From: Dyella sp. ASV24
GTDB taxonomy: Bacteria > Pseudomonadota > Gammaproteobacteria > Xanthomonadales > Rhodanobacteraceae
Assembly (NCBI RefSeq): GCF_016428905.1
Contig: NZ_JAELTQ010000001.1
Coordinates: 62,001 to 126,000, forward strand
Length of the DNA: 64,000 nucleotides
Reading direction: 5' to 3'
Shown here: one piece after another, positions 58,221 through 64,000 of the stretch
Layout of the letters: every line of letters begins with the position of its first letter
Numbering within the stretch: position 1 is the stretch's first letter
The notes under the pieces: generated by a model
What the model saw: only the letters and a program-made list of their open reading frames with translations
The model's database searches: none
Told to the model about the DNA's origin: nothing
Made by a program: the position numbers and the translations under genes

Positions 58221-59234
58221 ATGGACTACGACCGTTACGACCGCATCCGTGCCGTGCAATGGCAGGGTGACCACCTTCGTCTACTCGATCAGCGCCTGCT
58301 TCCGCAGGAAGAGCGTTGGATCGACTGCACCAGTGCTGCTCAGGTCACGCAGGCCATCAAAGACCTCGCTGTACGCGGCGCGCCAGCCATCGGCATCGCC
58401 GCCGCCTGGGGCGTGGTGTTGGCTGCGAAGCAAGGTGAGGCGTTGGAGCCAGCGCTTGCCATGCTCCGCGCTGCGCGTCCCACGGCCGTCAACCTGATGT
58501 GGGCGCTGGATCGCATGAAGGCGCGGATCACCGCAGGCGCCGATGCCGCTGCGCTGGAGCGCGAGGCCCAGGCGATCCAGGACGAAGACCTGGCCGCCAA
58601 TCGTCATATGGGTGAGCTCGGCGCCGGGCTTATTGCTCCGCGCTCGGGCGTGCTGACTCACTGCAATACGGGTTCGCTCGCAACCGCCGGTTTTGGTACG
58701 GCGCTTGGTGTGATCCGCGCGGGCGTCGCCGGTGGCCGCATCGAGCAGGTGTATGCCGGCGAGACGCGCCCGTGGCAGCAGGGTGCGCGCCTCACCATGT
58801 GGGAACTGGTGCGCGATGGCATTCCCGCCAAGCTCATCGCTGATTCCGCCGCCTCGCACCTGATGCGCTCCGGCGAAGTGCAATGGGTAATCGTCGGAGC
58901 CGATCGCATTGCCGCCAACGGTGACACCGCCAACAAGATCGGTACCTACCAGCTCGCCATCGCGGCACGCCACCACGGCGTGAAGTTCATGGTCGTGGCA
59001 CCGTCGTCCACGGTCGACATGGCTACGGCATCGGGTGCGGATATCGAGATTGAGTTGCGCGACCCAGCCGAACTGCTGGCCGTAGCGGGCCGCCGTACGG
59101 TGGTGGAGGGCGCCGAAGCCTGGAATCCTGTGTTCGACGTGACGCCGGCCGAGCTGATCGATGCCATCGTCACCGAGCGTGGCGTTATCGAGCGCCCGAC
59201 CACGCAGGCCATGCAAGCTCTGTTTGGTACATGA
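58221..59234 (+). CDS. mtnA: S-methyl-5-thioribose-1-phosphate isomerase
   Basis: MtnA isomerises methylthioribose-1-phosphate in the methionine salvage pathway. The 337-residue eIF2B-like protein has the catalytic Cys148 in [10 protein letters not shown] and Asp228 in [18 protein letters not shown]. The ATG at 58221 gives the family N-terminus. The stop overlaps gtrA as ATGA. In xanthomonads mtnA lies beside gyrA. Confidence 0.95.
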   Translation: MDYDRYDRIRAVQWQGDHLRLLDQRLLPQEERWIDCTSAAQVTQAIKDLAVRGAPAIGIAAAWGVVLAAKQGEALEPALAMLRAARPTAVNLMWALDRMKARITAGADAAALEREAQAIQDEDLAANRHMGELGAGLIAPRSGVLTHCNTGSLATAGFGTALGVIRAGVAGGRIEQVYAGETRPWQQGARLTMWELVRDGIPAKLIADSAASHLMRSGEVQWVIVGADRIAANGDTANKIGTYQLAIAARHHGVKFMVVAPSSTVDMATASGADIEIELRDPAELLAVAGRRTVVEGAEAWNPVFDVTPAELIDAIVTERGVIERPTTQAMQALFGT

Positions 59235-59641
59235 AGCTCTCGCGCCAGTTCTTTCTTTTCATGATCGGCGGCGTGATCGGCTTTGTGGTCGACGCTGGCG
59301 TGGCGCAGGCACTGGTCACCTGGGGTGACTGGAGCGCGTACTACTCGCGCCTGGTCTCCATTCCGCTAGCCGCTACCGTCACGTGGTGGTGGAACCGCCG
59401 GCAGACATTTGCCAGCCATGAAAGCGGGCGGGGACTGTTCTCCGAATGGCTGCACTGGATGGCGCTGATGGGCGTGGGTGCCATAGTGAACTACGGTACC
59501 TACGTCATCCTGCTGATCGTGTTTCCCATGTTGCATCGGTGGCCTGCTATCGCCACAGCCGGGGGCTCTGTTGTCGCCGCGGTGTTCAATTTTTCGACAG
59601 CTCGCCTGATGCTTTTCAAGGACGCCAAAACGTCCGCGTAA
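59231..59641 (+). CDS. GtrA-family four-helix membrane protein
   Basis: This 136-residue protein has four membrane helices and the GtrA pattern [32 protein letters not shown] and [13 protein letters not shown]. GtrA-like proteins help move polyprenyl-linked sugars across membranes; nothing here tells the sugar. It is coupled to mtnA by ATGA, an odd partner for a lipid-sugar carrier. Confidence 0.9.
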   Translation: MKLSRQFFLFMIGGVIGFVVDAGVAQALVTWGDWSAYYSRLVSIPLAATVTWWWNRRQTFASHESGRGLFSEWLHWMALMGVGAIVNYGTYVILLIVFPMLHRWPAIATAGGSVVAAVFNFSTARLMLFKDAKTSA

Positions 59642-59667
59642 CTCATTGATTGGCATGGTGAAAATTC

Positions 59668-59696
59668 TGTGAATCCCGCGCTGGACGTGGTACACT
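59668..59696 (+). promoter_or_regulatory. Possible gyrA promoter
   Basis: TGTGAA (59668-59673) and TACACT (59691-59696) are 17 nt apart, upstream of an 80-nt leader. The -35 is weak. Confidence 0.4.
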
Positions 59697-59780
59697 TCAC
59701 AGGTTGTCTCCAGGCTGCCCGCGCCTACGTTTCAGGGGAGCGCGCAGGAGCCGTTTTTCTTAGATCAGGGAAGCCGATTG

Positions 59781-62375
59781 ATGGCAGAACTCGCCAAAGA
59801 AGTCATTCGCGTCAACATCGAAGACGAGATGCGTCAGAGCTACCTCGATTACGCCATGAGCGTGATCGTGGGACGCGCCCTTCCAGATGTCCGCGATGGC
59901 TTGAAGCCGGTGCACCGCCGCGTTCTGTTCGCCATGAACGAACTCGGCAATGCATGGAACAAGCCCTATAAGAAATCGGCCCGCGTGGTCGGTGACGTCA
60001 TCGGTAAATACCACCCGCACGGCGATTCGTCTGTCTATGACGCCATCGTGCGCATGGCGCAGCCGTTCTCGCTGCGCTACATGTTGGTCGATGGTCAGGG
60101 TAACTTCGGTTCGGTCGACGGCGATAACGCCGCTGCGATGCGATACACCGAAGTTCGCATGTCGCGCCTCACGCAGGAACTGCTTGCCGATATCGACAAG
60201 GACACCGTCGACTTCGGCCCTAACTACGACGAAAGCGAGCACGAGCCGCTGGTGTTGCCCACCCGCGTGCCGAACCTGCTGATCAATGGTTCGGCAGGTA
60301 TCGCGGTAGGTATGGCCACCAACGTGCCGCCGCACAACCTCACTGAAGTTGTGTCCGCTGTCATCGCCCTGATCGACGAACCATCGCTGTCGATCGATGA
60401 CCTGATGCACTACATCCCCGGTCCGGATTTCCCGACCGCCGGCATCATCAATGGCTCGTCCGGCATCATCGAGGCCTATCGCACCGGTCGCGGTCGCATC
60501 CTGGTGCGTGCGCGTACCGAGATCGAAACCGAATCCAACGGCCGCGAGACGATCCTCGTCCATGAGCTGCCGTACCAGGTAAACAAGGCTCGCCTGATCG
60601 AGAAGATCGCTGAGCTGGTCAAAGAAAAGAAGCTCGAAGGTATCAGCGAGCTGCGTGACGAGTCCGACAAGGACGGCATGCGCGTAGTCATCGAAATCCG
60701 TCGCGATTCGATGGCCGATGTCGTGCTCAACAACCTGTTCCAGCAGACGCAGTTGCAGGTCACGTTCGGCATCAACATGGTCGCCCTGTTGGATGGCCAG
60801 CCGCGCTTGCTGAACCTCAAGGACATCCTCGAGGCATTCATCCGTCACCGTCGCGAAGTGGTGACTCGCCGCACCATCTTCGATCTGCGCAAGGCTCGTG
60901 CTCGCGCGCACATCCTGGAAGGCCTGACGGTCGCGCTCGCCAACATCGACGAGATGATCGAGCTGATCCGCACCTCGCCGTCGCCGCAGGAAGCACGTGA
61001 ACGCATGCTTGCACGCAAGTGGGAGCCGGGCATGGTGTCCGCGCTGCTCGCTGCATCCGGTGCCGAGGCGTCGCGTCCAGAAGACATGGATCCGCGTGAT
61101 GGTCTGAAGGCCGACGGTTACCAACTGTCCGAAGTGCAGGCCCAGGAAATCCTGCAGATGCGCCTGCATCGCCTGACTGGCCTCGAGCAGGACAAGCTGT
61201 CGGACGAATATCGCCAGGTGCTCGAGACCATTCGTGGCCTCATCGAGATCCTGGAAGATCCTGCGCGTCTGCTCTCCGTGATCCGCGAAGAGTTGACGGC
61301 AGTGAAGGACGAGTTCGGCGACGAGCGTCGCACCGAAATCCAGCACTCGCAGGAAGATCTCAACGTACTTGACCTGATCGCGCCGGAAGACGTCGTGGTC
61401 ACGCTGTCGCACACCGGTTACGTGAAGCGCCAGCCGGCCAGCACGTATCGTGCGCAGCGGCGTGGTGGCAAGGGCCGTTCGGCGTCCGCGCTGAAGGACG
61501 AGGATTTCGTCGAACAGCTGTGGGTGGTCAACACCCATGACACGTTGCTTACGTTCACCAGCACCGGCCGCGTGTACTGGCTCAACGTGTATCAGATGCC
61601 GGAATCGGGTCCCAACGCGCGTGGCAAGCCGATGGTGAACCTGCTGCCGCTGGGTGAGGGCGAGAAGGTGCAGGCGGTGCTGCCGGTGCGTGAATACACC
61701 GAAGACCAGTTTGTGTTCTTCGCCACCAAGCAGGGCACGGTGAAGAAGACGCCGCTGACCGAGTTCGCCTTCCAACTGCAGAAGGGCAAGATCGCCATCA
61801 ACCTCGACGAGGGCGATGCACTAGTCAATGTCGCGCTCACTGGCGGCAACAGCGACGTGCTGCTGTTCGCCTCCAACGGCAAGACAGTGCGCTTTGACGA
61901 ATCCGAAGTGCGTTCGATGGGCCGCACGGCAACCGGCGTGCGTGGCATGAAGTTGGCGGACGGCGCCGAGGTGGTCTCGCTGATCGTGGCGGCGGAGGGC
62001 GATATCCTCACCGCGACGGAACGTGGCTACGGCAAGCGCACCGTGCTCGACGAGTTCCCGAAAAAGGGGCGCGGCACGCAGGGCGTCATCGGCATTCAGT
62101 GTTCCGAGCGCAATGGTGCGCTGGTCGCTGCAATTCAGGCCACCGAAGCTCACGAGCTCATGCTGATCTCCGACCAGGGCACGCTGGTGCGTACTCGCGT
62201 GGCGGAAGTTTCACAGCTCAGCCGCAACACCCAGGGCGTCACGCTGATCCGCCTGCCAGCCGACGAAAAGCTGGTGAGCGTGGTGCGTCTCGATGCGGAA
62301 GCGGAGAACAGTGAAGGCGAGGGTGACGGTGGTGGCGACGGCCAAATATCGCCAGAGCAAGACGAACAGGTGTGA
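59781..62375 (+). CDS. gyrA: DNA gyrase subunit A
   Basis: GyrA cuts and rejoins DNA for negative supercoiling. The 864-residue protein has the catalytic Tyr122 in MRYTEVRM, a GyrA-box QRRGGKG and the six-bladed C-terminal wrapping domain with an acidic tail. Positions 83 and 87 (GDSSVYD) are Ser and Asp, the usual unmutated residues. ATG 59781 gives E. coli-equal numbering. A strong terminator follows. Confidence 0.97.
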   Translation: MAELAKEVIRVNIEDEMRQSYLDYAMSVIVGRALPDVRDGLKPVHRRVLFAMNELGNAWNKPYKKSARVVGDVIGKYHPHGDSSVYDAIVRMAQPFSLRYMLVDGQGNFGSVDGDNAAAMRYTEVRMSRLTQELLADIDKDTVDFGPNYDESEHEPLVLPTRVPNLLINGSAGIAVGMATNVPPHNLTEVVSAVIALIDEPSLSIDDLMHYIPGPDFPTAGIINGSSGIIEAYRTGRGRILVRARTEIETESNGRETILVHELPYQVNKARLIEKIAELVKEKKLEGISELRDESDKDGMRVVIEIRRDSMADVVLNNLFQQTQLQVTFGINMVALLDGQPRLLNLKDILEAFIRHRREVVTRRTIFDLRKARARAHILEGLTVALANIDEMIELIRTSPSPQEARERMLARKWEPGMVSALLAASGAEASRPEDMDPRDGLKADGYQLSEVQAQEILQMRLHRLTGLEQDKLSDEYRQVLETIRGLIEILEDPARLLSVIREELTAVKDEFGDERRTEIQHSQEDLNVLDLIAPEDVVVTLSHTGYVKRQPASTYRAQRRGGKGRSASALKDEDFVEQLWVVNTHDTLLTFTSTGRVYWLNVYQMPESGPNARGKPMVNLLPLGEGEKVQAVLPVREYTEDQFVFFATKQGTVKKTPLTEFAFQLQKGKIAINLDEGDALVNVALTGGNSDVLLFASNGKTVRFDESEVRSMGRTATGVRGMKLADGAEVVSLIVAAEGDILTATERGYGKRTVLDEFPKKGRGTQGVIGIQCSERNGALVAAIQATEAHELMLISDQGTLVRTRVAEVSQLSRNTQGVTLIRLPADEKLVSVVRLDAEAENSEGEGDGGGDGQISPEQDEQV

Positions 62376-62412
62376 AGCCGGTTCTTGTTAACGTGGCAAA
62401 CACGGCAAGAGG

Positions 62413-62444
62413 AAAAAGGGCAGACATCTAGTCTGCCCTTTTTT
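62413..62444. terminator. Bidirectional terminator between gyrA and the sedolisin gene
   Basis: A 13-bp stem (62413-62425 with 62431-62443, loop ATCTA) has A on its left and T on its right, serving both converging genes. Confidence 0.9.
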
Positions 62445-62478
62445 GTCACCGTTGCCCTTGGCTATCAGACGCGTCCTG

Positions 62479-64000
62479 TCATTTCCAGGGAGCAAGAACG
62501 GATGGCGTCTGATTGCCGGATTGCATGATCCAAGGATTCAGATTGAGGAAGGAGTTGAAATTCCCCACGTCGAGGCTACCCCAACCTGTCGTGGCGTCCC
62601 ATCCCTTGGCCGCGGTGTAGAGGCCGTTGTTGCCGCTTTGAATGTCATGCAGTACCGACGAAAACTCCGCATTCATGGCCCAACCCAGCAAGGTTGTTTG
62701 AGGTATCGCTGAGTAGTAGATCATCGGCGCGGCGAAGCCGAGCTGATTGTTGTGCGCGCTCTGCAGTCGTGCCCACGCACCGACAAACAACGGCGACGCC
62801 AGGCTGGTTCCACCATTCGCCGTTTTTGTACCGTCCGCGTTGTAAATGCTCATGGGAGAGTTGACCCAATCCGCGTCAAAGGCGACGTCTGGTACTTGTC
62901 GGTACTGTCCCGTCAGGTTGCTCTGCCAAAATGGAATGAGTTCCGAGCTACTGATACCGCCGCCACTGTACGGCCACACTGTCTCGTTGGCGTATTTGTC
63001 AATTTGAAGCGGCCATAGCGACAGGGCAGTTGTAAGCGTAGTGCCTCCTACAGCGACGACATAAGGTGAGCTGGCTGGATAGCCAGCTGTAGGGTGGGTC
63101 TTCGAGCCATAGTTTCCATTGGCCGCGCCAAGCCCTACTTCAATCGGCCCCCAAGGCTGCACATCGGGTGTGAAAAAGCACGGGTAGGCGCCGCTATCGC
63201 CGGATGCGGCCACAAATGTCTGTCCCTGGACCACACCAAGTTCGAACACCGGATCGGCAAAGTTCAGATCTGAATCGCTACTTCCCGGTACGTTCGAAGT
63301 TGATGGGCATTCGCCCTCGCCAAAGGACATATTGATCACCTGGGCCGTGTTGTCGCTTACCGCGCCATTGATAGCCTGCAGGAGCGCTCCGTCGTCTGGA
63401 GCAGCGGCGCCCATAAGCGCCGGCAGCAGTGATGACCAGTCGTTCACAGGGTTACTCGTTCCTGGCGCAAATATATTATTCATCAGCACGTTGTAGACAT
63501 CAGTGTTGATGAAGTCGGTGAGATTTGTGTAGGCACTGTAGAACGTGAGCTTCTTTACTCCGCCAGTCATGCCCACTATGGCTTGGGCATCCATCTGGAA
63601 CTCCATCTCTTCCGCGCCGTTGCCACCATCTGTTTTGGAACTCGGATTGCCGTACACCTTGACTTCGGTGGGTACGGCGGGAATGTTCAAAGCCTTTTCC
63701 ATGGTAGCCAGAGCGCTAACGGGCTGTGTCATGTCACCCCAGCCAATAATGGCGACTTCGGTGTTATTGGCAGACGGCAGCCCGTCTGCACCATAAGTCT
63801 GCGCTAGCCCTGTCGGAGAAATGCCACCGTTGAGAAGGTCGACGATGTTGTTGCTCGAGTTGGACGACGGGGGCGCGTGAAAAGTGTGCATCCGATTCAG
63901 GGTTTGCAGCCCCAATACTTGATCAATGATTGCGACGAGCTCCGCAGGTACTTGCACGCTTTGCGTGTTGGCAAGTCCATTGATAAGGCCGTTGGACGCG
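62479..64000 (-). CDS. Sedolisin (S53) serine-carboxyl protease, N-terminal part outside window
   Basis: This secreted acid protease of the S53 family is open to the right edge; codons continue past 63957 with no start visible. The end of the pro-domain (AELVAIIDQVLGLQTLNRM) and the whole catalytic domain are present. The Glu/Asp pair lies in EEMEFQMDAQAIVG, the oxyanion Asp in FVAASGDSGAYPC and the nucleophile Ser in GGTSLASPLFVG. The C-terminal GNNGLYTAAKGWDATTGWGSLD fits the calcium loop. It converges on gyrA and probably has its own promoter outside. Confidence 0.93.
   Translation of the reverse strand, partial: ASNGLINGLANTQSVQVPAELVAIIDQVLGLQTLNRMHTFHAPPSSNSSNNIVDLLNGGISPTGLAQTYGADGLPSANNTEVAIIGWGDMTQPVSALATMEKALNIPAVPTEVKVYGNPSSKTDGGNGAEEMEFQMDAQAIVGMTGGVKKLTFYSAYTNLTDFINTDVYNVLMNNIFAPGTSNPVNDWSSLLPALMGAAAPDDGALLQAINGAVSDNTAQVINMSFGEGECPSTSNVPGSSDSDLNFADPVFELGVVQGQTFVAASGDSGAYPCFFTPDVQPWGPIEVGLGAANGNYGSKTHPTAGYPASSPYVVAVGGTTLTTALSLWPLQIDKYANETVWPYSGGGISSSELIPFWQSNLTGQYRQVPDVAFDADWVNSPMSIYNADGTKTANGGTSLASPLFVGAWARLQSAHNNQLGFAAPMIYYSAIPQTTLLGWAMNAEFSSVLHDIQSGNNGLYTAAKGWDATTGWGSLDVGNFNSFLNLNPWIMQSGNQTPSVLAPWK

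Overview
The window is a stretch of core chromosome from a high-GC gammaproteobacterium. Gene content and order point to the Xanthomonadales, most likely Rhodanobacteraceae (Dyella/Rhodanobacter/Luteibacter type). The reasons are a Kdo kinase (KdkA), a xanthomonad-type PilZ protein two genes after holB, a fab cluster without plsX, a class III PHA synthase after pnp, mtnA-gtrA-gyrA, and a sedolisin. This placement comes from protein recognition by eye, not a database search.

Layout. 1-5423: cell-envelope genes (end of msbA, lpxK, a glycine-zipper protein, a DUF6165 protein, a family 9 glycosyltransferase, kdkA coupled to a metallo-hydrolase, a DinB-fold protein). 5524-5778: tRNA-Ser(GGA) and the 4.5S SRP RNA. 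5866-6136: a large structured repeat ending 3 nt before dnaX. 6140-9680: dnaX, ybaB, recR, a GNAT gene and a HIT gene. 9751-14274 (minus strand): moxR, DUF58, tgpA and an Slp-like lipoprotein. 14310-16945: a GT39-type membrane glycosyltransferase facing yceF and a coiled-coil membrane protein. 17080-27790: yceD-rpmF, the fab genes with acpP, pabB-pabC-mltG-tmk-holB. 27872-30905: a second GT39-type enzyme and a PIG-L deacetylase lie between holB and pilZ. 30912-31122: second copy of the structured repeat. 31405-46066: the complete 14-gene complex I operon nuoA-N. 46180-55620: initiator tRNA, rimP, nusA, infB, rbfA, truB, rpsO, pnp. 55799-62375: phaE-phaC, a PspC-domain protein, mtnA-gtrA, gyrA. 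62479-64000: a sedolisin protease running off the right edge.

How it works together. Most genes form tightly coupled operons with ATGA, GTGA or TGATG junctions. The fab block makes acyl-ACP; pabB/pabC feed folate synthesis; tmk, dnaX, holB, recR and gyrA serve replication. The fMet-rimP-nusA-infB-rbfA-truB-rpsO-pnp block links initiation, transcription termination, ribosome maturation and RNA decay, and its leaders carry strong hairpins expected for autoregulation.

The most unusual signal is the pair of roughly 210-270 nt elements at 5866-6136 and 30912-31122. They share a multi-branched fold and conserved unpaired-looking segments. Their outer stems differ at eight positions, each change matched on the opposite arm. 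I do not recognise the family.
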